A stretch of DNA of 6,674 nucleotides from contig CAZDOD010000161.1 in the NCBI GenBank assembly GCA_964506935.1, forward strand, positions 1-6,674, written 5' to 3'. A program made the translations under genes and the position numbers. The stretch's first letter is position 1, and the number at the start of each line of letters is the position of its first letter. This document shows positions 1 to 6,129 of the stretch, one piece after another. The notes under the pieces are model-generated. The model worked only from the letters and a program-made list of their open reading frames with translations, ran no database searches and was not told the DNA's origin. Source of the stretch: CAZDOD01 sp964506935 (GTDB lineage Bacteria; Desulfobacterota; Zymogenia; Zymogenales; Zymogenaceae).

Positions 1-1286
1 ATCCCTTCGGCGGCGAGAAAGGCGGTCTTCGTATTTTCCGTAAAGATATAAGCGGCGAGGCCGAACTCTGTCGAGTTCGCCTTTGCCAGGGCGTCATCAA
101 TGTCCGAGAATGTCGAGATGGGTGCCACCGGGCAAAACGGTTCCTCGGTCATAATCGCCATCGAGGGATCAACATTGGTGATCACCGTGGGCTCGTAGTA
201 GAAGCCCTTGTTGAATCCTTCGGGCCGCATTCCCCCGCATTTGACCACTGCCCCCTTTTTGACGGCGTCGGAGATAAGCTTTTCGGTCGCGTCCAGGCGC
301 CTTTTATTCGCGATCGGCCCGACATCGGTTTTGGGATCGCGCCCGTCCCCGACCACGAGCGATTTTGTCACTTTGACAAATCTTTCGATGAATCTATCTG
401 CGGCCGATTCCTGGACATAGAATCGGCTTGCGGAGATGCAGACCTGCCCGTTGTTCCTGTATTTTCCCCTTGCGCAAGTCTCCGCCGCCTGATCTATATC
501 TGCGTCCTCGAAGACGAGAACGGGGGAATGACCCCCCAGCTCCATTGTGACCACCTTGATCCCGTCCGCGCTTAGCTTGAGTATTTCCTGCCCGATCGGG
601 ACGGAGCCCGTAAGCGTGACCTTTCGGATTATGTCGGATTTTATGAGGTGATCGCTTATCATCGACGATTTCCCCGTGACCATGTTCAATACGCCCGCGG
701 GGATCCCGGCGTCGTGGGCGGCCTTTGCTATAGAGAGGGTCGTTCTTGGGGCCTCGACGGCGGGCTTTACGATTATCGAGCAGCCGCACGCAATCGCCGG
801 GGCGATTTTTCTTGACGAGAGGAGGGCCGGGAAATTCCACGGCGAAAAAGCGGCGACAGGGCCTATCGGCTCTCTTATGACCAAGAGCCTGTGCTGTTTC
901 GAGTGGCCGTCGATGACGCGGCCGTAGATCCTTCTTGTTTCATCGGCGTACCAGTCGAACTGTTCTGCGGCCGCACCTACCTCGGCTATCGCCTCGGCGA
1001 TGGGTTTCCCCTGTTCTTCTGTTAGAACCGCCGCGATCTCCTCCTTTCTCTCTTTTATTATATCGGAGACTCGTCTGATATGAGCGCTCCTCGTCCAGAC
1101 GTCCACCTCCTTCCACGATCGCCACGCCCTTTCGGCCGATTCGAGGGCACGGTCGAGGTCGTCTTTGGTTGCAACGGGCACGGTGTCTATCTTTTCTTCA
1201 TCCGCCGGATTCATGATATCTATTTTTGCCCCGTCGGAGGCGGGCGTCCAGTCACCGTCTATGTACATTAAATTTGGAATGGTCAT
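1..1286 (-). CDS. Aldehyde dehydrogenase, GabD/succinate-semialdehyde dehydrogenase-like (3' end cut by window edge)
   Basis: This cytosolic NAD(P)-dependent dehydrogenase would oxidise an aldehyde to a carboxylate. The reverse strand is open from ATG 1286 to the window edge, giving 428 codons of an expected 480-490, so roughly the last 55 residues are missing. Visible landmarks in order are FSPWNFP (oxyanion Asn151), KPA (Lys174), the nucleotide-binding GSVPIG (227-232), MELGG (general base Glu249) and NNGQVCIS (nucleophile Cys283). Arg159 and Arg277 align with Arg213 and Arg334 of human SSADH, which bind the substrate carboxylate. This favours a semialdehyde acid such as succinate semialdehyde, though related GabD-like enzymes share them. 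The second cysteine of the human redox switch is absent. The usual E-x-F-G-P motif reads EEPFCP (381-386), an unusual Gly to Cys change. ATG 1286 is chosen because GGAGG lies 10 bases upstream; an in-frame ATG at 1268 is the alternative. The gene follows the ThDP enzyme by 22 bases, so the two are very likely co-transcribed. The family is sure and the substrate is inferred. Confidence 0.93.
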   Translation of the reverse strand, partial: MTIPNLMYIDGDWTPASDGAKIDIMNPADEEKIDTVPVATKDDLDRALESAERAWRSWKEVDVWTRSAHIRRVSDIIKERKEEIAAVLTEEQGKPIAEAIAEVGAAAEQFDWYADETRRIYGRVIDGHSKQHRLLVIREPIGPVAAFSPWNFPALLSSRKIAPAIACGCSIIVKPAVEAPRTTLSIAKAAHDAGIPAGVLNMVTGKSSMISDHLIKSDIIRKVTLTGSVPIGQEILKLSADGIKVVTMELGGHSPVLVFEDADIDQAAETCARGKYRNNGQVCISASRFYVQESAADRFIERFVKVTKSLVVGDGRDPKTDVGPIANKRRLDATEKLISDAVKKGAVVKCGGMRPEGFNKGFYYEPTVITNVDPSMAIMTEEPFCPVAPISTFSDIDDALAKANSTEFGLAAYIFTENTKTAFLAAEG

Positions 1287-1296
1287 TGATAAAGAT

Positions 1297-1301
1297 CCTC
1301 C
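1297..1301 (-). promoter_or_regulatory. Ribosome binding site of the aldehyde dehydrogenase gene
   Basis: GGAGG on the minus strand lies in the 22-base gap after the ThDP-enzyme stop codon and 10 bases before ATG 1286. It supports that start over the in-frame ATG 18 bases further in, and shows the downstream gene has its own ribosome entry site within the operon. Confidence 0.7.
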
Positions 1302-1308
1302 ATATAAT

Positions 1309-3204
1309 TTACAGGCCGATTTTATGTCTCATCGCCTGCGTATCTTCACACCAGTTTCCCACATTCCAGCGGCCGAACACCCCCATCCCGCCGAGCGGAT
1401 TTAACCCCCAGTAAACGGGGACATGGATGAGGGAGAGGCCGTCGTGTTTTTTTGCCTTTTCGAGGGCGGATATAACAGAATCGATTGAACGGCCTCCATC
1501 CATGGCGAGGATCTCTCTTTTTTCGCACTTTATCGATTTCGCCCACGCGACGTAGTCGACCTCGACGCTGTCGCTCGTTGCATAGATTTTCCCGTATTGG
1601 TCCTGCTGGAGTCCGCTTATTGCCCCCATCCGCCGGTTGTCGAGGACTACGATGCACCCTTTTACCCGATGCTCCAAGCCGTCGATCAATATCTGTGGGT
1701 TCATCACAAACGAGCCGTCACCGCACAGGGCGAGGCCGTAGAAGGGCTTTTCTGAGAGCGCCGTCGAAAGGAGGGCCGAGGCGGCAAATCCCATGTAGCT
1801 CGCCCCCGTGTCGGTAAAGGTGCGCCCCAGTCGGTCATCCTCTACTATCTGGAAGCCGTTGGCCTGGACATCTCCGGCGTCAAAGAACGTTACGACATCA
1901 TTCTTTCTCGCCCAGTCGGTGGCTGCCTTTATGACGGCGGGCTGTGTCAAGACCTCTTCGCCCCATGCCTCGTCGAAGAGGAGGGCGGTGTCGTAACGTT
2001 TTCGGCGGAATCTATCCCACTCGCCCCTTTTTGCCCTGCAAGCAAGGAACCACTCGGAAGGCTCGTCGGGCTTTTTGAAATCGTTTTTCAGCATCTCGTT
2101 TAATCTTTTAATAGTTGCCTTTATGTCACCGACCAGGGCGGTTGTCTTCCCGTAGTGGAGGGCCGAGTGGACATCACCGTTTATATTTATGACGTGCTTG
2201 ATCTTGGGGTATCCTGTGCGTGAGGAGTCCGACTGGCAGACGAACCTCGTACCGATCGCGACGAGGAGGTCGGCCTCCTCCATGGCGAAGTTTCCCGAGA
2301 TCGTGCCCTTCGATCCCCCGACGGTCATGTTTCGCTCGTGATCAAAGGGGATTATGCCCGAGATCAAGGGGCTCGTTACGGCTACGGAGTCAGAAAGCTC
2401 CAAAAATTCCGCGATCTCTGGCCCGGCGCCCCTCGCACCGCCGCCGATCTTGACGACGATTCTCTCGGCCTCGCGAAGCTTCTCAAGCGCGGGAGCATAA
2501 AAACCATCGGCCGCAGGGCCCAGAGGGGGCGGCGGGTCTTTCGGGAGTTCGTCAAGGTTGAACCCTTGGAGCATCATGGGTTGTGTGTTCATCGGGAGGA
2601 GCAGGAAAAACGGTCCCGCCCGATAGGGATGGCAGGTGGCCACAAGGCCGCGGCGAAGGGCGGTCGATACGGCGCCGGGTGTGTGAAGCATGTAGGCATC
2701 TCCCATTGCGGATGTTATACGCAGGAATATATCCTGCTCGTGTGAGGGGACCTGCTGCATATTCGGGCCTTCCGCCTCTGTCGTCTCATCGCCCAAAAGA
2801 CACCATACCCCGATCCCGTCGCTCAAGGGCAATAGGGACCCCGAAACGGCGTGCATCGCCCCCGGGCCGATCGAGGTGATCACGCATGCTTTTTCGCCCG
2901 TTACCCATCTGAGAGCGGATGCCGCATGAACCGCCTCCGTTTCATGTCGGACGGAGTAGGTTTTAACAACGCCCGCTTCTTCATAGATGCGCAGCACCTC
3001 GCCGATGTCGGTCGAGCCGTGGCCGAAGATTGCGATGAATTTAGAGATCCCCTGTCTGATCAGCCCGAGGACGACGGCCTCGGACAGGGTAACATCGACG
3101 TATTTCGGCAGTGTCCCCGATTTGATTGCGTCTTCGATCCCCCCGGCCTCTCTTATCACCCTCGCTCTCTTCTCTCGATCTTTTGTCAATGTCGCTTGAT
3201 CCAC
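1309..3204 (-). CDS. Thiamine diphosphate-dependent enzyme of the acetolactate synthase/IolD superfamily
   Basis: The 631-residue protein has the three-domain ThDP plan. Residues 1-35 are a charged extension before the usual fold. The pyrimidine-binding domain (about 36-205) contains IFGHG and RHETEAVHAA, whose Glu88 should activate the cofactor. The central domain spans about 237-370 (KIGGGARGAG, ADLLVAIGTRF). The diphosphate-binding domain (about 420-600) has GDGSF near residue 495 and, 27 residues on, DNRRMGAI, the Mg/ThDP loop in which the classic NN is DN. IFGHG, the DN...GAI..LQ loop and the C-terminal RWNVGNW recall IolD (trihydroxycyclohexanedione hydrolase), whereas RHE and the central domain recall acetolactate synthase and 2-oxo acid decarboxylases. 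It starts at GTG with GAGGGAG 7 bases upstream. It is the first gene of an operon with a GabD-like dehydrogenase, which suggests it makes an aldehyde from a 2-oxo acid. No other inositol genes are in view. The superfamily is secure and the substrate unknown. Confidence 0.92.
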   Translation of the reverse strand: MDQATLTKDREKRARVIREAGGIEDAIKSGTLPKYVDVTLSEAVVLGLIRQGISKFIAIFGHGSTDIGEVLRIYEEAGVVKTYSVRHETEAVHAASALRWVTGEKACVITSIGPGAMHAVSGSLLPLSDGIGVWCLLGDETTEAEGPNMQQVPSHEQDIFLRITSAMGDAYMLHTPGAVSTALRRGLVATCHPYRAGPFFLLLPMNTQPMMLQGFNLDELPKDPPPPLGPAADGFYAPALEKLREAERIVVKIGGGARGAGPEIAEFLELSDSVAVTSPLISGIIPFDHERNMTVGGSKGTISGNFAMEEADLLVAIGTRFVCQSDSSRTGYPKIKHVININGDVHSALHYGKTTALVGDIKATIKRLNEMLKNDFKKPDEPSEWFLACRAKRGEWDRFRRKRYDTALLFDEAWGEEVLTQPAVIKAATDWARKNDVVTFFDAGDVQANGFQIVEDDRLGRTFTDTGASYMGFAASALLSTALSEKPFYGLALCGDGSFVMNPQILIDGLEHRVKGCIVVLDNRRMGAISGLQQDQYGKIYATSDSVEVDYVAWAKSIKCEKREILAMDGGRSIDSVISALEKAKKHDGLSLIHVPVYWGLNPLGGMGVFGRWNVGNWCEDTQAMRHKIGL

Positions 3205-3211
3205 TATAGTA

Positions 3212-3218
3212 CTCCCTC
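3212..3218 (-). promoter_or_regulatory. Ribosome binding site fixing the GTG start of the ThDP enzyme
   Basis: GAGGGAG on the minus strand sits 7 bases before the GTG codon at 3204. No ATG precedes the conserved part of the protein at comparable spacing, so this site decides the non-ATG start. Confidence 0.65.
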
Positions 3219-3258
3219 TTCAGGTTAATTATTTCCTAATTTGATTTATTAAAAGGTA

Positions 3259-3287
3259 AAGATAACTCACTAGCAGAAAGAATTCAA
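3259..3287 (-). promoter_or_regulatory. Candidate sigma-70 promoter for the ThDP enzyme/aldehyde dehydrogenase operon
   Basis: On the minus strand, a -35 box TTGAAT (3282-3287) and a -10 box TATCTT (3259-3264) are separated by exactly 17 bases. Each matches consensus at 4 of 6 positions. Transcription would begin near 3252, giving a leader of about 47 bases that contains the GAGGGAG ribosome site. A second -35-like TTGACT at 3335-3340 lacks a well-spaced -10 partner. The call rests on sequence pattern alone in an AT-rich region where chance matches are common. Confidence 0.35.
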
Positions 3288-3401
3288 GGGATAATTAACG
3301 GAGGTCTTTGTATAAGGGAATTTTTTATGATAATAGTCAAGACTTCTACTGGATTTGTGATATAGATGTTTTTGAGCTAAACAATATGCAGTCGATTTTT
3401 C

Positions 3402-3428
3402 TTGACATCTTTGTGCAGGCGGGATAGT
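3402..3428 (+). promoter_or_regulatory. Candidate sigma-70 promoter for the alpha/beta hydrolase
   Basis: A perfect -35 TTGACA (3402-3407) is followed after 15 bases by GATAGT (3423-3428, 4 of 6), or after 17 bases by the weaker TAGTTT. Either would start transcription about 20-25 bases before the ATG and include the GGAGG site. A perfect TATAAT at 3435-3440 is 27 bases from TTGACA. With the poorer -35 TTGTGC (18-base spacer) it would start transcription almost at the ribosome site. A promoter here is likely; which hexamers are used is uncertain. Confidence 0.4.
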
Positions 3429-3457
3429 TTTTATTATAATCTTTTTCGGAGGCATTA

Positions 3458-4342
3458 ATGTATTTTAAGGAAACAAAGAAAGATGTTTTGGAAATAGAAG
3501 ACGGTGTTTGTCTACCCATTCGTATGTGGCTTCCAAAAAAGGCTCCGAAGGCGGTTTTTATCGCAATCCATGGGGGGATGGCACACGCGGGAGACTGGGT
3601 TACACCGGCCCTCTTTTTTGCAGAGAAGGATATTGCAACAGTCGCCTTCGATCTCAGGGGACACGGTCTTTCTCCGAAGCACAACAAGAAGCTTAAACTC
3701 CTCCTCCATATCGATTCTTTCGAAGACTACATAAACGACACCAAGTGCATTTTGGATTACATCAAAAAGGAATTCCCAAAGGCCCCTGTCTTCATCCTCG
3801 GCCATTCCCTCGGAGGATTAATTGCACTGTACTATGGGCTTACCAAGGCGAAGGGGGAAAAGAGCATCAAGGGATTTATCGTTTCTTCTCCGTGGTTAAA
3901 GAATATTGTCGGGATACCCCCGATTCTCAAGGCGCTGTCAAAGGTTTTTTCGGTGATCTATCCTAAGCTCCCGAGTCCCGCCGACCTGAACATAGATGAT
4001 CTGACACGCGACAAAACCATCACGAAGCGACATCACAAGGATGAGAAGGAGAAACTCCGTGGCACCAAAGGGACACCGAGGTTCCTCATAGAGGCGGAGA
4101 AGGCCCAGGAATGGACGAGCGAAAACCTCAAGAACTGGAAGAATTTCCCGCTCTTTGTCGTCATCGCAGGGGAAGACAGGCTCGGGGATTCAGAATTTGC
4201 GGAAAAGGCCTTGGCAAAGGTCCCCGAGAAATTGATCACCCTTATCAGATATGAAGACAATTATCACGAGAATTTCAACGAGATAAACAGGGAGGAGATC
4301 TTCAACAAAATACACAAGTGGATGCTTCCGCTGATGAAGTAG
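3458..4342 (+). CDS. Alpha/beta hydrolase, monoacylglycerol lipase/lysophospholipase-like
   Basis: The 294-residue serine hydrolase probably cleaves a carboxylic ester such as a monoacylglycerol or lysophospholipid. The fold order is typical. HGGMAHAG (38-45) forms the oxyanion region, FDLRGHGLS (64-72) follows the third strand, and GHSLGG (115-120) is the nucleophile elbow with Ser117. A variable lid with the LTRD segment (182-185) comes next, then AGED (237-240) with acid Asp240, and NYHENFNE (268-275) with His270. The last motif is diagnostic of the bacterial monoacylglycerol lipase/PldB group. There is no signal peptide, so it should be cytosolic or loosely membrane-associated. The lid (about 186-206) is unusually rich in Lys, Arg and His, which might favour anionic lipid surfaces (inference). 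The start is fixed by GGAGG 5 bases before the ATG. The gene is monocistronic, divergent from the ThDP operon and closed by its own terminator. Substrate unknown. Confidence 0.9.
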   Translation: MYFKETKKDVLEIEDGVCLPIRMWLPKKAPKAVFIAIHGGMAHAGDWVTPALFFAEKDIATVAFDLRGHGLSPKHNKKLKLLLHIDSFEDYINDTKCILDYIKKEFPKAPVFILGHSLGGLIALYYGLTKAKGEKSIKGFIVSSPWLKNIVGIPPILKALSKVFSVIYPKLPSPADLNIDDLTRDKTITKRHHKDEKEKLRGTKGTPRFLIEAEKAQEWTSENLKNWKNFPLFVVIAGEDRLGDSEFAEKALAKVPEKLITLIRYEDNYHENFNEINREEIFNKIHKWMLPLMK

Positions 4343-4394
4343 TTATTAAAAGACCCCTTTTGGTCCTTTAGCAAATACAAAAGTAGAAACGGAG

Positions 4395-4424
4395 AGGCTC
4401 AGACGATTGTGTCTGGGCCTTTTT
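4395..4424 (+). terminator. Intrinsic terminator after the alpha/beta hydrolase
   Basis: A 10-base-pair stem (4395-4404 with 4411-4420, one G-T wobble) closes a 6-base loop and runs straight into five Ts (4420-4424), 52 bases after the hydrolase stop. Outer arms AATACAAAA (4374-4382) and TTTTGTATT (4421-4429) are also complementary. They give the minus strand a T-rich stretch after the same stem, so weak termination of the convergent ABM operon is possible. An imperfect GACC/GGTC hairpin at 4352-4365 lies between the stop codon and this terminator. Confidence 0.85.
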
Positions 4425-4464
4425 GTATTGTACTTAAGCGAATAAATCTTATGGATTAAACAGG

Positions 4465-4761
4465 TTATCTTTCCAGTGAAGCGACTTCATCATACATCTC
4501 GATCTCGGGCGCTCCACTAAGAAAAGGTGCAAGGAGACCTCCCAATTCTTTGAAGTGGGGAGTCTGACTATGTTGGACGAAGGCATCCATATCTGTATAC
4601 TTCTCGTAGATGAAAAATTTAGTCGAATCATTCTTTGACCGGTGGACTATATAGAGGAGCGTTTCCTCTTCCTGTTTGACCTTTAAGACAAAGTCCTTTA
4701 GGACCTTTTCCAACTTTTCTTCCTCTCCGCTTTTAGCGGAAATCTTTGCGACAACAATCAT
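4465..4761 (-). CDS. ABM-fold (antibiotic biosynthesis monooxygenase/YgiN-LsrG-like) small protein
   Basis: The 98-residue protein matches the dimeric alpha+beta barrel ABM family in length and pattern. It begins with an N-terminal strand MIVVAKISAKSG, then a helix rich in Glu and Lys (13-32). The family core follows, YIVHRSKNDSTKFFIYEKY, with Glu53, and then DAFVQHSQTPHFKEL with His64 and His69. A C-terminal strand EIEMYDEV (86-93) closes the fold. Relatives include quinol monooxygenase YgiN and the autoinducer-2 isomerase LsrG, and many members have no known reaction; none can be chosen here. It is cytosolic. GGAGG lies 8 bases before the ATG, inside the 19-base gap that follows the transporter gene, so it should be the last gene of that operon. 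The context hints at handling of a small reactive or aromatic metabolite moved by the transporter, which is inference only. Confidence 0.88.
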   Translation of the reverse strand: MIVVAKISAKSGEEEKLEKVLKDFVLKVKQEEETLLYIVHRSKNDSTKFFIYEKYTDMDAFVQHSQTPHFKELGGLLAPFLSGAPEIEMYDEVASLER

Positions 4762-4780
4762 GTCTAATTCCTCCTTTGTT

Positions 4781-5683
4781 TTATTTTTGTTCGGAAAACG
4801 AATCGACGACCGGGATTTCCGGGACGATCGGCTTTTTCTCGGGCCCCATCCTGGCTATCCTTATACCCCTGAATGTTACCGAGGCCAGGACGATCGCCCC
4901 ACCTAAAAGCGCCCAATGCCCCGGCCTTTCTCCAAGAAGTAAAAAGACCCAAAGGGGATTAAGGAGAGGCTCGATAATCGGGATGAGCATCGAGTCGAGG
5001 GCTGTTACGTCCTTTACGGCGACTGCATATAATATATATGGGATTCCGAGCTGGACGACGCCGAGAAGGGCGAGCCCCACACACCCTTTAAGATCGGGCA
5101 TCGACTTGAACATGAATGGGAGACAGACAAAGGCCGTAACGAAATTTCCGATGAGTAAAGATTCGATCGTCGACCCGCCCTTTTGCATTCTCATAAATAC
5201 CGCGAAGCACCCAAAGGTGATTCCGCTGATAATGGCAAGGATATTTCCAAGGAAGCCGCCGGGCTCCAGTGCATCGAAAAAAAAGAGCAACATCCCGACC
5301 ATGACCGTTGCGATGGTAAACCAATCCTGTCTAGTGGTTTTTTCACCAAGAAACCACGAGCCCAGAAGAGCAACGTAGATCGGAGCGGTGTATTGGAGCA
5401 GGATGACGTTGGCGGCGGTGGTTAGCTTATTGGAAAGGACAAAAAGGATTACAGTCAGGGAATAGGTCAGGCCGCCCAGGACCTGTGCGGGGGAAAATGT
5501 GAAACGGGGGCGCCGGTGGAGGAAGAGAAACATCAGGACGATTACGAGGCCGGCTATGGCGCTCCTCGTCCCGGCAATAGCCATGGGGTTCCAATCGATC
5601 CATTTGATCAAAAGGCCCCCGAGGCTCCAGAGTACAGCGGCGAAAATCAGAAAAAATACGGCCTTTTTGTGCCGAGATTCCAA
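4781..5683 (-). CDS. EamA-domain drug/metabolite transporter (DMT superfamily)
   Basis: The 300-residue inner-membrane permease has about ten hydrophobic helices (roughly 8-27, 33-55, 66-84, 91-112, 120-137, 144-164, 175-192, 201-221, 229-250, 256-273) arranged as two EamA repeats. Each repeat has the family signature at its end: ANVILLQYTAPIYVALLG (91-108) with LGEK, and LDSMLIPIIEPLLNPLW (229-245) with LGER. The N-terminal LWSLGGLLIKW is typical of the RhaT/EamA carriers, which often export amino acids or other small metabolites; the substrate cannot be read from sequence. The start is a TTG only 11 bases after the stop of the upstream small gene, with no clear Shine-Dalgarno motif. A TGA in frame three codons upstream rules out earlier starts. 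Translation is probably coupled to the small gene. A hydrophilic tail (274-300) ends the protein. The ABM gene follows 19 bases later. Confidence 0.92.
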   Translation of the reverse strand: MESRHKKAVFFLIFAAVLWSLGGLLIKWIDWNPMAIAGTRSAIAGLVIVLMFLFLHRRPRFTFSPAQVLGGLTYSLTVILFVLSNKLTTAANVILLQYTAPIYVALLGSWFLGEKTTRQDWFTIATVMVGMLLFFFDALEPGGFLGNILAIISGITFGCFAVFMRMQKGGSTIESLLIGNFVTAFVCLPFMFKSMPDLKGCVGLALLGVVQLGIPYILYAVAVKDVTALDSMLIPIIEPLLNPLWVFLLLGERPGHWALLGGAIVLASVTFRGIRIARMGPEKKPIVPEIPVVDSFSEQK

Positions 5684-5694
5684 ATCTACTCAGG

Positions 5695-5889
5695 TTATTT
5701 CTTTAGTATTTTTCTATAACTTCCGAGAGCTAAAAAGGCTGAAATTACAGCCAAAGAAGCGAAAATGATAAAGAGGTATACAACTTTTTCGTAAAGGATA
5801 AGTTCGTAGAAATCACTGTAAAGAGTTGGGGAAAATCCTAAAAGGACTATTAATACGGTGAAGATAATTGTTAAAACATGCCAAAGCAT
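5695..5889 (-). CDS. Small two-helix membrane protein, unknown function
   Basis: I do not recognise this 64-residue protein. It shows two strongly hydrophobic segments (about 4-20 and 36-56) joined by a short loop with Asp, Glu and Tyr (21-35). It ends in a basic tail SYRKILKK that, by the positive-inside rule, should face the cytoplasm, which puts both ends inside. It is supported as a real gene by AAGGAG 6 bases before its ATG, by a strong promoter upstream, and by its stop lying 11 bases before the TTG start of the transporter gene. Base composition is more AT-rich than in the neighbours. Plausible roles are an accessory subunit or stabiliser of the DMT carrier, or simply a leader gene that feeds ribosomes to a poorly initiated transporter start. 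Neither is shown by the sequence. Confidence 0.7.
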   Translation of the reverse strand: MLWHVLTIIFTVLIVLLGFSPTLYSDFYELILYEKVVYLFIIFASLAVISAFLALGSYRKILKK

Positions 5890-5986
5890 CTTAGACTCCT
5901 TCTACTAAATGATAACTTTTTTAAATAGACTTTTACCACTTTGAAATGAATATTTTTCTCAACTTATAATTGATTCTACAAAAAAA

Positions 5987-6015
5987 ATACTATCTCATAT
6001 GACAAATTTTGTCAA
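5987..6015 (-). promoter_or_regulatory. Strong sigma-70-like promoter of the small-membrane-protein/transporter/ABM operon
   Basis: On the minus strand a perfect -35 TTGACA (6010-6015) and a -10 TAGTAT (5987-5992, 4 of 6) are exactly 17 bases apart. Transcription would begin near 5980 within or just after a run of eight Ts, leaving a leader of about 90 bases before ATG 5889. This is the best-matching promoter in the window, and it separates the operon from the SPFH gene upstream. Confidence 0.6.
6000..6014. promoter_or_regulatory. Candidate operator: perfect 7+1+7 palindrome over the -35 box
   Basis: TGACAAA-T-TTTGTCA is a perfect inverted repeat with a single central base. It overlaps five of six bases of the -35 hexamer and lies in the promoter spacer. 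A dimeric regulator bound here would exclude RNA polymerase, so repression of the transporter operon is the natural reading. No regulator gene is in the window, and the half-site does not point securely to one family. AT-rich DNA yields short palindromes by chance, but the placement is suggestive. Confidence 0.4.
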
Positions 6016-6129
6016 GAGCTAAAAATAGTGTTCTCGAAGATAAAAAAGTTTGTAGCATAAACTAAGAAGCACCCCACTGGTGGTTCATGTCATAATTTTA
6101 GTTTCCTTCGATTTTACAGGGCGGGAAAT

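Noticed and set aside
394..840. Open minus-strand frame of 148 codons
   Set aside because: It lies wholly inside the aldehyde dehydrogenase gene in another frame, is composed of low-complexity Arg/Gly-rich sequence and matches no fold. The ALDH frame holds all family motifs.
3270..3455. Minus-strand open frame of 61 codons in the divergent intergenic region
   Set aside because: It has no Shine-Dalgarno motif and a Lys/Ser/Tyr-rich composition typical of random AT-rich DNA, and it overlaps the likely promoters of both flanking genes.
4348..4370. Hairpin just after the hydrolase stop, considered as a terminator
   Set aside because: The stem is only GACC/GGTC plus bulged A-T pairs, too weak to call alone. 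The stem-loop at 4395-4424 is far stronger.
4746..5378. Plus-strand open frame of 210 codons
   Set aside because: It is antisense to the transporter gene, has no ribosome site and a basic, low-complexity translation. The opposite strand encodes a clear EamA carrier.
6071..6084. CCACTGGTGG-centred inverted repeat downstream of the SPFH gene, considered as its terminator
   Set aside because: It has only about 4 base pairs with a 2-base loop and no following T-run on the minus strand. No convincing terminator for the SPFH gene was found.
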